Shown: positions 54,974 through 64,000 of the stretch, piece after piece
Position numbering within the stretch: position 1 is the stretch's first letter
Layout: each line of letters starts with the position of its first letter
Assembly (NCBI RefSeq): GCF_023065955.2
Contig: NW_026623100.1
Coordinates: 72,792,727 to 72,856,726 of the forward strand
From: Ursus arctos
Taxonomy: Eukaryota; Chordata; Mammalia; Carnivora; Ursidae
DNA: 64,000 nt
Reading direction: 5' to 3'
Notes under the pieces: generated by a model
Told to the model about the DNA's origin: nothing
The model's database searches: none
Seen by the model: only the letters and a program-made list of their open reading frames with translations
Translations under genes and position numbers: made by a program

Positions 54974-55219
54974 GGGCAGTATGGTGTAGTGGTTGAGAGT
55001 GCAGGCTCTGGTGTTAGCCTGCCTGGATTTGATTCCTGGGTCTGCCATTTACAACCTGTATGGCTTGGGTAGATATCTTAGCCTCTCTTTGTCTCATTTT
55101 TCATATATACAAATTGGAGATTATAACAATCCTGAATCCTCTGAAAGGATCATATGTATATCAGTGTGAAGCTCTTAGAACAGTAGTAAATGCTCAATGA
55201 ATGTTTGTTATTATTGCTA
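54974..55219 (+). repeat. MIR, sense, near full length
   Basis: The best MIR in the window: 'GGGCAGTATGGTGTAGTGGT', 'TGAGAGTGCAGGCTCTGGTG', 'CCTGGATTTGATTCCTGGGT', 'TAGAACAGTAGTAAATGCTC'. The tRNA-like head with A box is preserved. Confidence 0.95.
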
Positions 55220-55504
55220 TAGATTTTTTCATACATGATTGAACCAAGAAACACATTCCTCTGACATCAGTAGAGAGGGGGTGAACATGGGCATCTCTCT
55301 GACACTGTGCTTTATGGAGCTACTAGACTGATCTAAAACTGCCTCCAGAATATACTGATTATGAAACTGCTCAGGGTCTTATGGGAGCCAAACCATATTA
55401 AACCCCCACGCTCCTGTTACTGTTCATGCATTAAGAGTTTCCTGTAGGTCAGGGCCAAGCTTAAGTGTCTCATCATGCCCCCACATGCGGTGCAGGGCTG
55501 TACT

Positions 55505-55640
55505 CATAGAATGATCATTCATTCACTCAGGCATTCATTCATCAAATGTTTATTGAGCACTGACCTTGCCAGGCAGCAACTCTGTCGTGGATGAGCTTGA
55601 GAAGACATATGGGGAGGAGGGGAGGAGCCAAGTGGGAGGG
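55505..55640 (-). repeat. L2 3' end, antisense
   Basis: 'CATTCATTCACTCAGGCATT' and 'CAAATGTTTATTGAGCACTG' are the reverse of the L2 terminal repeats and 3' end. A 115-codon plus frame starts inside it and looks fortuitous. Confidence 0.55.
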
Positions 55641-55649
55641 AACACAGTC

Positions 55650-56370
55650 TCACTGATGTCCTTTGTTTCTATAATGACAGTGAGTAGAGTGGGAGTAATT
55701 ATAGGAAATACAGCATCCTGGACAAACCACGTGCAGATTTATAAGAGAATTCTGGGCCACCAAGTTTTGGCCTGGCTGGGGGGTTGGGGTGGGTCATTGA
55801 TAATGTTTCCTGAGGTTGGCCTCTTTCTCACACAGACCACTTTGTCTTCTTTTTTATTAAAGATAGGACATATGCTGAGAGGGGAAGCGAGCTTTAAGTA
55901 CAGCTCAGAATAGAAAGTGAGATCTATACTTGGCTGAAGGCCATTCTTGCTCTTCTTCCTTTGGGTGCTTCTCTCATTGGCTGGACTTCCTGCCCGCTAG
56001 GGCAGCCTCAAGGTTACAGTTCTCGGGTTCACCACTTGTTTACTCTCTGAATGTGCAGTAGAAGAATTGAATGCATGCCCTTCTTCCATCCTACCCTCTC
56101 ACACGTAGTGTCCTCTAAGTTAAAACTCTTAATGCCCTCCACTTTTTTCAGAAACTGTTTTGAAATGCTGATTTTCTGAGGAAAATACAAATAAACCTGT
56201 AATTCCATACCTGGATGTAGATTTTGCTGACTTTGTGATGAAGCACTCTCACTTCACTATTTTATTTTCCATACTGCAACACTGTCAGGAGGGTAAGGAA
56301 TTGGTGTCCATTTCCGTGGAACACTGTTGTGCTCAAGCCCTGCACTGTACGGGAACATTCTTGTACTTTC
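55650..56370. other. No recognised element
   Basis: Nothing named in about 0.7 kb. Confidence 0.4.
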
Positions 56371-56375
56371 AGACA

Positions 56376-56442
56376 CAGGAGTCCCCCCTTATCTGCGGTT
56401 TTGATTTCTGAGCTCTCAGTCACCCTCAGCAAACCTGTTTTC
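56376..56442. repeat. Tigger-like DNA transposon, left end
   Basis: 'AGTCCCCCCTTATCTGCGGT' followed by 'TTTGATTTCTGAGCTCTCAG' is the end of a pogo/Tigger-type non-autonomous element. Its inverted partner GCAGATAAGGGGGGCTAC is at 60561-60578. Confidence 0.75.
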
Positions 56443-56944
56443 TTGCCTTAAAACATTTTTTATTTTATTATATATTTATGTAACTCTTGATTTCTTGCCA
56501 TTCTTTTGAATTTTGCTCTCCTTAATTGTAAGGACTGTATGTTAATTTTTAAGTTTTTATTTTAATTTCAGTCAGTTAAAATACAGTGTTATATTAGTTT
56601 CAAATGTACTGTATAGTGATTCAACAATTCCATGCATCACCTTGTGCTCATCACAAGGGCACTCCTTAATCCCCATCACCTATTTCACCCATCCCCCCCA
56701 CCTCCCCTCTGGTAACCATCAGCTTATTCTCTACATTTAAGCACGTTTTTCTTGGTTTGTCTCTCTATTTTTCCTTTGCTTGTTTGTTTTGTTTCTTAAA
56801 TTCCACATGAGTGAAATCATATGGTATTTTTATTTCTCTGACTTATTTTGCTTAGCGTTATACTCTCTAGATCCATCCATGTTGTTGCAAATGGTAAGAT
56901 TTCATTCTTTTTGATGACTAATATTCCTAATTTTATGACTATAT

Positions 56945-56972
56945 ACACACAGACACACACACACACACACAC
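56945..56972. repeat. (CA)n within the L1 3' UTR
   Basis: An ACACACAGACACACAC run at the place where carnivore L1 3' UTRs commonly carry a CA/GT array. Confidence 0.9.
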
Positions 56973-58840
56973 TTTCTCTTGTTGATGTGAAATATCTCAC
57001 TGATTGATGTGTGAACATTGAACTGACCTGGCAACCCAGGAAAAAAATTCCACTTGATTGTGGTGAATGATTTTTTTCTTTTAATGTGTTATTGGATTTG
57101 GTTTGTTAGTATTTTGTTGAGAATTTCTGTGTTCATCAGAGATATTGACCTGTAGTTTTCTTTTTTTGTGGTGTCTTTATCTGGTTTTGGTATCAGGGTC
57201 ATGTTGGCCTTATAGAATGAATTTGGAAGTTTTCTTTCCTTTTCTATTTTTTTGCAGTAGTTTGAGAAGAATAGGTATTAATTATTTTTTAAGTAGTTTG
57301 TAGAATTCACCTGTGAAGCCATCTAGTCATGGACTTTGTTTGCTGGGAGTTTTTTGATTACTGATTCAATATCTTTGCTCATTAATCCATTCAAATTTTC
57401 TATTTCTTCCTGTTTCAGTTTTGGTAGTTTTTATATTTCTGGGAATTTACCCATTTCTTCTAAGTTGTCCAATTTGTTGCCATATATCTTTTCATAATAT
57501 TCTTTTATAATTGTTTCTATTTCTGTGGTGTTGGTTACTTCTCCTCTCTCATTTGTGATTTTATTCATTGAGTCCTTTCTCTTTTTTTTCCTTGAATAAG
57601 TTTGACTAGAGGTGTATCAATTTTACTGATTTATTCAAAGAACTGCCTCCTGGTTTCATTGGCCTGTTCTGTTGGGTTTTTTTAGTTTCTATATAATTTT
57701 TTTCTGTCCTAATCTATATTATTTCCTTTCTTCTGATGGTTTTAGGTTTTGTTTGTTGTTCGTTTTCTAGCTCCTTTAGGTGTAAGGTTAGGTTGTTTAT
57801 TTAAGATCTTTCTTGCTGCTTGTATTGTTATAAAATTCCCTTCCAGAACAACTTTTGCTGCAAATGAAAGGTTTTGGACTGTTGTGTTTTCATTTTCATT
57901 TGTTTCCATGGACTTTTTAATTTCTTCTTTTATTTCCTGGTTGACCCATTCATTGTTTAATAGCATGTTATTTACCCTCTACGTATTTGTGATCTTTCCA
58001 GATTTTTTCTTGTGGTTGACTTCTAGTTTCATAGTGCTGTGGTCAGAAAAGTTGCATGATATGACTTTGATCTGGAATTTGTTAAAGCTGGTTTTGTGCG
58101 CTAATATATGATCTATTCTGGAGAATGTTCCATTTGCATTTGAAAAGAATGTGTATTCTGCTATTTTAGGATGAATGTTACATTCAGTACTTCTAATATA
58201 TCATGCTACTTTTCTGGCTTGGAAAGTTTCTGATGAAAAATCCCCTGCCATCCTTATGGTGTTTCCCCTGAATATAATTGTCTTCTTTTTGTCTTGCTGC
58301 TTTAAAATTTCTTTCTTTTTATCACTCTGTTTTGCCAGTTAATTACAATATGGCTTGTGAATCTGCTTTTTTTGAATTTGTTGGGGGTTCTCTGTGCCTC
58401 CTGGATCTGGGTATCTATTTTCTTTCCCAGATTAGGGAAGTTTTCAGCTATTATTTCTTCACATAAATTTTCTGTCCTCTTTTTTCCTCTCTTCTTCTGG
58501 GACTCCTATAATATGAATGTTATTATGTTTGATGGAGTCACTGAGTTCTGTCAGTTTATTCTCACTTTGCTTAATTCTTTTTTCTCTCTTTTGTTTAGCT
58601 TGATTATTTTCCATTCTTCTAGGTCATTAATTTGTTCCTCTGTTTCTTCCAGCCTATTCATTGCATCAAGCATGTTCCAATCTAGTTCATCTCAGATCGG
58701 TTCCTTTTTTTTTTTTTTTTAATCTCTGTGTTAAGTGTTTCACTGATATCTTACATTCTTTTCTCAAGTCCAGTGAGTATTCTTACATTCATTGCTTTAA
58801 ATACTCCATCAGGCATGTTATTTATATCTGTTTCTCTTAG

Positions 58841-58930
58841 AATAATGAATGATGGAACATTACATCAAAAACTAAGGACATACTGTATGGTGAGTAACAT
58901 AACATAATAAAAAATTATTGTTAAAAAAAG
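58841..58930 (+). repeat. Tiny L1 3' end, sense, inserted in antisense L1
   Basis: 'GGAACATTACATCAAAAACT', 'ACTGTATGGTGAGTAACATA' and 'ACATAATAAAAAATTATTG' ending in A7 form an L1 3' terminus of about 85 bases. L1 5' UTR sequence in reverse continues on both sides. Confidence 0.7.
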
Positions 58931-60174
58931 ATCTCTGATCATGGCTATGTCCTTTTCTTTCATTTGGGACAAATTTCTCTTTCTTTTCTAAGTCTCTGTG
59001 CCTGTTTCTGTGTGTTAGGAAAGTCAGCTATGTTTCCTGTTTTTGAGGGTAATGATGACCTTATAAAAAAAGAGATCCTTGTAAAAAAGAGGTGCCCTGC
59101 CATGTAGTGTTCCCTGTTCCCTGGGATGTGACACTTCCAGGAGTATCTCTAATATATGCTGCATGTGCTCTGCTGTTTTGTCCTGGCTGCTTTATCCTTT
59201 AGGCCAGTTGTCTACAAAGGATCTCTTTGCCTGTTGTGGGTCCCTGGCATGAATGTTGTGAGTTTGAACTAGGTGTGATCTGACCTGGTTGTGAAATGAG
59301 GTCTGTCACCACTGCCACTGGAACTAAGGCCCCGTAAAACTCCTTGGTCAGGAGAGGTGGTGTGGGCAGGGTTTGGGGCTGGTCTTCTCAAGGAGGAGGC
59401 CCACTGTGCTGGGACTAAAGCAAGTGTGACTGGGAAGGTGGTTTCACTGGAGAGTGGGGGGTGGGTCTTGGTGTAAGCAAGGTAGATAGCGAGTGTTGGT
59501 GCTGTACTGGTTTCTGCAGGTGGCTCTGTGCTTATGCAGTTGGATGGGGGAGGGAAATGGTACCTGCCAGTTCCTTTGTTCCTGGAGACTGTCTCTCCAT
59601 GAACACTGCCTCTCTAGGACATGCTCTGAGATGAGCAAACAATCTTCCCATTGTGTGTCCCATGTGTTCTTCAGATTGCTGTTTCCACAATGTATATCCA
59701 TGGACTCTTTTGCCTGCTTCCTCTCCAAGAGCAGCCCCAATGCCTCTAGGCTCTCCTCAAGCTAAGCCCACTCACCTTTAGAACTCCAGGCAGTAAGCCC
59801 TGTTGGTTGCAAGAACTCATGAAATTCAGGCCCTCTTGCTTTCCAAGCCAATTGCTCTGGAGATTTGTTTTCCTCTTGCACTCCCCTGTGTGCTAGCCTG
59901 TCTCTCACCCTTCTCTGTGACCATGGCACCTTCCCCACTTCAGTGGTCATGATCTGTTTCTCTCCCAAACCATATCTCTGTCCTTTCTACATTCTTTGAT
60001 GTGACCTCTTCTCTACTTTCAGTTGTGGAGTTTCTTCTGTCAGTCTTCAGATCAATTTCTGGGGTATTTAGGATGGTGTGATAGTTATCTAGTTGTACCT
60101 TTGGGAAGAGGCAAGCCTAGGATCTTCCGGCTCTGTGGCCGTTTTCACCCTCACTTCCCTCAATAAGCCTTTGT

Positions 60175-60578
60175 TGAAAGCAGGTGATCCTTCTTCTAAT
60201 GTATAGTGAGAAGGGCAATACCCAGTGCTATGTCACAATGCCTATACCATTCACCTCACTTCATCTCATCACCTAGGCATTTTATCATGTCACAGCATCA
60301 GAGGAATAAAAAGGGTGGATACAGTATAATAAGTTATTTTGAAAGAGAGAGAAGAGAGAGAGACCACATGCACTTAACTTTTTTTAAGAATATATTGTAA
60401 TTGTTCTATTTTATTATAAAAATTGTTGCTAATCTCTTATTGTGTCTAATTTATAAATTAAACTTTATCCTATGTATGTACAAGAAAAAACATGGTGTAT
60501 ATAACATTCAATACTAACCGTGTTTTCAGGCATCCCCTGGGGGTCTTGCATGTATCCTTTGCAGATAAGGGGGGCTAC
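60175..60578. repeat. Tigger-like DNA transposon, right part
   Basis: 'GTGCTATGTCACAATGCCTA', 'CATTCACCTCACTTCATCTC', 'AATAAGTTATTTTGAAAGAG', 'TTATAAATTAAACTTTATCC', 'GTTTTCAGGCATCCCCTGGG' and the terminal GCAGATAAGGGGGGCTAC complete the element begun at 56376. The transposase region is not part of this short family. Confidence 0.8.
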
Positions 60579-60729
60579 AGTAGTATTATACTCAGAGGTG
60601 AAGTCTCAATAAATAATGGAGTCATGACTTGAAACTATATTTCATACTTTCTCCCCCAGTTTTCTTGCTACTACTCCAAGTTCTTGTTAGAATTTTTTTG
60701 GAGGGAAGAGAGATGAATGCACCCTCTCA

Positions 60730-60760
60730 CTGGACCTGTTGATTTAACAGGTCCAGTAAG
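60730..60760. other. Perfect 12-bp stem hairpin
   Basis: ACTGGACCTGTT and AACAGGTCCAGT are exact inverted repeats around the 5-base loop GATTT. Confidence 0.9.
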
Positions 60761-60972
60761 AACATAGCACCCTGAAGAGGTCTAGTCAGTCTTAGAACGG
60801 ATTCCTGCTACCTCTCTATTTAAGTGCATTCCTTTTAAATTCTTTCTTTATCATTATAGTACAAATGGTGGAGCTTCTCTTGCTTCTCCTGCATGAGGAT
60901 AATCTATCCTCTTACATTTCTTAGCTTATTCTCACTCAGGCTCCTCATTATCTCCTGATATTGATTCTTCTA

Positions 60973-61030
60973 TATATAAGAGGCGAGAGAGAAGAGATAT
61001 TGATTATCTCTTCTCTCTCGCCTCTATATA
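60973..61030. other. Perfect 21-bp inverted repeat with 5-base loop
   Basis: The arms at 60979-60999 and 61005-61025 (AGAGGCGAGAGAGAAGAGAT + A, and its exact complement) surround the loop TTGAT. With one bulged base the pairing extends five more A-T pairs, to 60973 and 61030. No repeat family accounts for it. Origin by template switching is plausible. Confidence 0.95.
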
Positions 61031-61094
61031 CGCTAACACCATCTCTACGGGCCTATTATTGTCTGCATTTTATCTTACACAAATCTCTCCCAAC

Positions 61095-61395
61095 TTAAAC
61101 GTTTCTCCACCTAAATCTTATCTGTCCCTCCAGCTACCACCACTTCTCTTTCTTCTCATTCTAGCAAAGCTTTGATAGAAATGATACCTACTTACTCAGT
61201 GACTCATCCCTTAGCTCTCTGTAGTCTGGATTTGGTTCCCAATATTGCAGCTTAAGTGGTTTTTCTTAGGTCACTCCTGACCCCTGTGTTGGAGGATCCA
61301 GTGGGTACTTTCTAGGATTCATTTTATCTGATCTCTCTGAAGCATCTGACTGTGGACTATTCCTTCAGGTCACTTCTTTTCAGATCCTTATACAG
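61095..61395 (+). repeat. L2/CR1-group RT-region relic, sense
   Basis: 'TTGGTTCCCAATATTGCAGC', 'TAGGTCACTCCTGACCCCTG' and 'ATCTGATCTCTCTGAAGCAT' followed by 'CTGACTGTGGACTATTCCTT' follow the nucleotide order of an old LINE RT segment encoding a 'DLSAAFDTVDH'-type motif. The frame is destroyed. Confidence 0.5.
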
Positions 61396-61556
61396 TACAT
61401 CATATATACTTATTAAATGAATAGATCGTTATTCAATGTTAACTGTGTGCCAGGGGCTATGCTAGAGCCATGTCTTTGGCCTTATTTCATTACCTTGATC
61501 TTTAATAATGAGGTGAGTGTGTATGGGAGTACTTATACAAGTTCAAAAAGAAAGAG

Positions 61557-61692
61557 AAAGGAGAGCACTTGATGTAATGAGTACTGAGTGTTATATGCAA
61601 CTAATAAATCACTAAATTCTACCCCAGAAACAAGTAACACTGTATGTTAACTAAATTGAATTTAAATTAAAAAATTAAAAAAAAAAAGAAAT
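61557..61692 (+). repeat. Short carnivore L1 3' end, sense
   Basis: 'GTACTGAGTGTTATATGCAA', 'CTAATAAATCACTAAATTCT', 'CCCCAGAAACAAGTAACACT' and 'GTATGTTAACTAAATTGAAT' ending in an A-rich tail. About 130 bases, strongly 5' truncated. Confidence 0.9.
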
Positions 61693-61699
61693 ATCAGCT

Positions 61700-62145
61700 G
61701 ATAATATCAGCCAAGATTTTTGAGGTTGTTTTTATTTATAAAAGCTGCTTTGTATCTTTATATTTATATATTGGCAGTGGGAAACTTCCATGAACCTTGT
61801 TATGAGAACAACATAGAGTCTACTCAGTCATCAGATGGAAGGCTCCTGAAGTCACACCCTTTACATTTCTCTCTAGGTTTTTAGCTTGAATATTTATAAG
61901 TCCACTAGGATGACTTCATGTTGGAATGATCTAGGATTATCAGAAAAACAATATTCAGATCAGAGAATAACTTGAACATTCGGGGCATCACAATTTCCCA
62001 TTACTTGGGAGAAAACAGGAGATTTGGGGGAGATGGCCTATTTTATAAAGAACCATGCAGTTGTAAACTCCTTGGATTTTAAATTCAAAGAGTGGTTCAT
62101 AAAACCTGCACTACATTGAGAACTGAAGAAAGTTAGATAATGGAT
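61700..62145. other. No recognised element
   Basis: Nothing named. Confidence 0.4.
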
Positions 62146-62149
62146 TTTA

Positions 62150-62270
62150 GATATTCTTTCGTTCATCTTTTTACCTTGGCAATAAGAAAATTGAAGCATA
62201 GATTTACTTGTCCAAAGCCGAACAGAACGTGAGTGTCAGAGTTGGCTTCAGAGTTCAGCCCTGCTGTATG
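62150..62270 (-). repeat. MIR, antisense
   Basis: 'CAATAAGAAAATTGAAGCAT', 'CTTGTCCAAAGCCGAACAGA' and 'GTCAGAGTTGGCTTCAGAGT' in reverse MIR order. Confidence 0.7.
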
Positions 62271-62569
62271 AAAGGAGACTGAACTTTCAGGCTGGGCTGG
62301 CTGTCCACCCTCTGTGCTTTCACGACATGTATCACACTGAATTGTAATTGCCTATTTGCTTTCTAGTTTTCTCTACTCATCAGTAGTTTCTTTGAAAGTA
62401 GACCTTTGATTTATATCTGTATCGCAAGCATCTATAACAAGAAATAAATAGTTGCCGAGTACATGTATATGGCATGATAGGTAATGTGTTGGGTGCGTAG
62501 TATACAAAGATGTAAAAAAAAAAAGATTTAGGTATTGGAATAGACTTACAATGTGTCATTTAATTAGTT

Positions 62570-63090
62570 GATTCCACATATGTTTTTTGAACATTTATCA
62601 TAGGCCAGGCATTAGGTTAGGAGCTGGGTATTCATTGGTGAACAAGACAGGAATGATTTCTGCCCAAAGGGAACTTAAAATGTGATGAGAGAGAGATGTT
62701 AAGGAAATAAACATTCCAATAAACATAATTCCAAACAATAGTAAGTGCGAAGAAAGAAAAAGGATGTATACAGTTATGAGAGAGAAGGTATCAGAGTTGA
62801 GGACATATGATTTACCTTGGGACTTCAGGAGAGGCCTCTCTCTGAGGGGTGACACTTGAGCTGAGACCTGAGTGATGAGGAAGACTGATCGATGTCCTTG
62901 AGAAGAACATCTCCGGAGGCTGTGACGGTATGTGTGGTGGCCCTGACACAGAAAAGCACATGATGGAGTGATCTGGCTAAATAGCACTGAGCTCAAAGGA
63001 GAGATGTGCGAGGGAGGTGGTAAAGACGGGGGGGGGGGGGCAGACCATGATAGTGGCGATAAGGGATTTGAGTTTTATTCAGTGTGTCAT
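62570..63090 (-). repeat. L2 3' region, antisense, long
   Basis: 'TTTATCATAGGCCAGGCATT', 'CATTGGTGAACAAGACAGGA', 'GAGAGGCCTCTCTCTGAGGG', 'TGACACTTGAGCTGAGACCT' and 'GGGATTTGAGTTTTATTCAG' give about 500 bases of reverse L2. The 132-codon minus frame (62598-62996) is its by-product, and 63028-63040 is a poly(G) run of 13. Confidence 0.85.
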
Positions 63091-63092
63091 CC

Positions 63093-63450
63093 CATTTTTA
63101 AAAATAACTTTTTAATTTTTGGAACAGTTTTAGATTTCAAGAATTATTGAGAAGGTAGTACAGAGTTCCCATATATACCACATCCAGTTTCCCTATTATT
63201 AGCGTCTTACATTAGTAGAGTTATTTGTCACAGTTAAGGAATCGATATGGATACTTTATTATTAATTAAAGTCCATATTTTAGTTCAGATTTTTTTAGTT
63301 TTTCTCTAATGTTCTTTTTCTTTTTTATTATTCCATTCAGGACACCACCTTCGAATTTGTCATCATAGCTCCTTAGACTCTTCTTGGTTGTGGCAGTTCC
63401 TCAGACCTGTGTCTGATTATATCTCTATCCCAAGTATCTAGCACAAGAGG
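63093..63450 (-). repeat. L1M/HAL1-like 3' region, antisense
   Basis: 'TTTTTGGAACAGTTTTAGAT', 'AGTACAGAGTTCCCATATAT', 'CCAGTTTCCCTATTATTAGC' and 'CATCATAGCTCCTTAGACTC' are blocks of an old L1 3' region read in reverse. Confidence 0.65.
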
Positions 63451-64000
63451 CACAAGATGCTAGGGTACGGTAGGTTTATTGAGCGTAAAAACACAGACAC
63501 TAGTCTCTCTCTCTCTCAACCCTCCAAACTATGTACATATATGGTACAGGGCGTTGAAGATTTTCCTGCATACTGTTTTTCATTAACATGGGGCACCCAT
63601 GATGCTGGACACAGATCCATATCCGCTGCTCTGGGGAGCCTATTTCATTGGCTGCTAAGGGGTGACTTTACCACACCCTCTTTGGAAATTCCTATTTATG
63701 TAGACAGATACATAAATGATAGATAGTTTTTGAATTTTATAAGAACTCTATTTAGTTTCTGCCTTAGTGCCGGGGATACTTGCAGTTCTGTGATACACAT
63801 ATTATCTGAATTGCCCTTCCTTCTTGCTTTGGCTCATATCCCCGTTTTTTCATGTCTCCCATCTCCCCTCTTCAATTCCTGTCTTCCCTGCCATTAGCAG
63901 GTGTGAAGGCCAGGGCTTCCTTTGACTTCAAACCATGATAACTGACTTTTTCAGGTTGTTTGGTTCTAGAAATCTAAGAAACGTCTACCTGCTTCCTTTT
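63451..64000. other. No recognised element
   Basis: The last 0.55 kb holds no repeat I can name. An 89-codon plus frame at 63457 includes a Ser-Leu run from (CT)n and looks fortuitous. Confidence 0.4.

Larger units (their letters stand above)
56548..60150 (-). mobile_element. L1 LINE, antisense, both ends present but internally deleted
   Basis: Reading right to left: the 5' UTR start lies near 60150 (minus strand GGGTGAAAACGGCCACAGAG, then 'CAACTAGATAACTATCAC') and extends to about 58720. An ORF1 part follows at about 58720-58185 ('ENFPNLG'-type, RNA-binding C-terminal domain region). Next come the endonuclease C-terminus and linker at about 58185-57500 (minus frame 57742-57966 shows NNEWVNQEIKEEIKKSMETN), then an RT N-terminal part to about 56975. 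The (CA)n-bearing 3' UTR ends at about 56548. Much of RT, the ORF2 tail and the endonuclease N-terminus are missing. At about 3.6 kb it is little more than half a full L1 and cannot be active. It separates the two Tigger ends. Confidence 0.8.

Noticed and set aside
55566..55913. 115-codon plus-strand frame
   Set aside because: It starts inside an antisense L2 3' end and has no recognisable motif or gene context.
58357..58722. 121-codon plus-strand frame ending in a Phe run
   Set aside because: It is the reverse-strand shadow of L1 ORF1 sequence. The run is poly(T).
1..64000. CRISPR array, operon, phage or bacterial mobile system
   Set aside because: No spaced direct repeats, no dense coding and no prokaryotic gene signals. 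The SINE/LINE/LTR content is mammalian throughout.

Overview
The window is ordinary mammalian nuclear DNA, about 40% GC by eye, CpG-poor and packed with decayed retrotransposons. The lineage marker is the tRNA-Lys-derived CAN SINE of carnivores. I count fifteen copies, several with target-site duplications (TSDs) still readable. Three copies (33357-33584, 42488-42677, 46580-46787) have the GTGG(C/T)(A/G)CAG(C/T)(C/G)GTTAAG head form that I associate with bears and pinnipeds. I therefore infer an arctoid carnivore such as a bear, panda or seal. That inference rests on remembered repeat families, not on a search.

I find no convincing protein-coding gene, CpG island or functional RNA gene. The open frames present are chance frames, shadows of repeats or fossil LINE fragments. 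The segment is either intergenic or inside a very long intron. The only exon-like stretch is a weak minus-strand candidate at 21871-22046.

Layout: 1-13 kb is repeat-poor, with a few MIR, L2, MLT1-type LTR and CAN SINE copies. It has a slightly GC-richer part near 4-7 kb that holds a CpG-containing alternating tract and a cluster of forkhead-like motifs. 13-20.6 kb has a CAN SINE split by a retroviral solo LTR, an MST-type MaLR LTR, a very old CR1/L3 reverse-transcriptase relic, and an L2 broken up by SINEs and a hAT-type element. 20.6-32 kb has MER5A, MIR, L2 and an L1 3' piece, plus about 1.6 kb of unexplained purine-rich sequence. 32-35.6 kb is a pile of mostly antisense L1 pieces holding a young SINE and a 37-base 5' half of a tRNA-Met. 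35.6-48 kb has a long run of sense L2, MITE-like palindromes, a possible conserved regulatory block near 43.0-43.6 kb and six CAN SINEs. 48-56 kb has an L1 ORF2 tail, a MaLR LTR, two large microsatellites, another purine-rich block and MIRs. 56.4-60.6 kb is a Tigger-like DNA transposon split by an internally deleted L1 that keeps both ends. 60.6-64 kb has two striking perfect hairpins, L2 relics and L1 3' ends.

The most unusual structures are the 21-bp perfect inverted repeat at 60979-61025, the tRNA-Met half embedded in L1, the LTR-in-SINE nest and the L1-in-Tigger nest. Nothing here looks like an undescribed multi-gene system.
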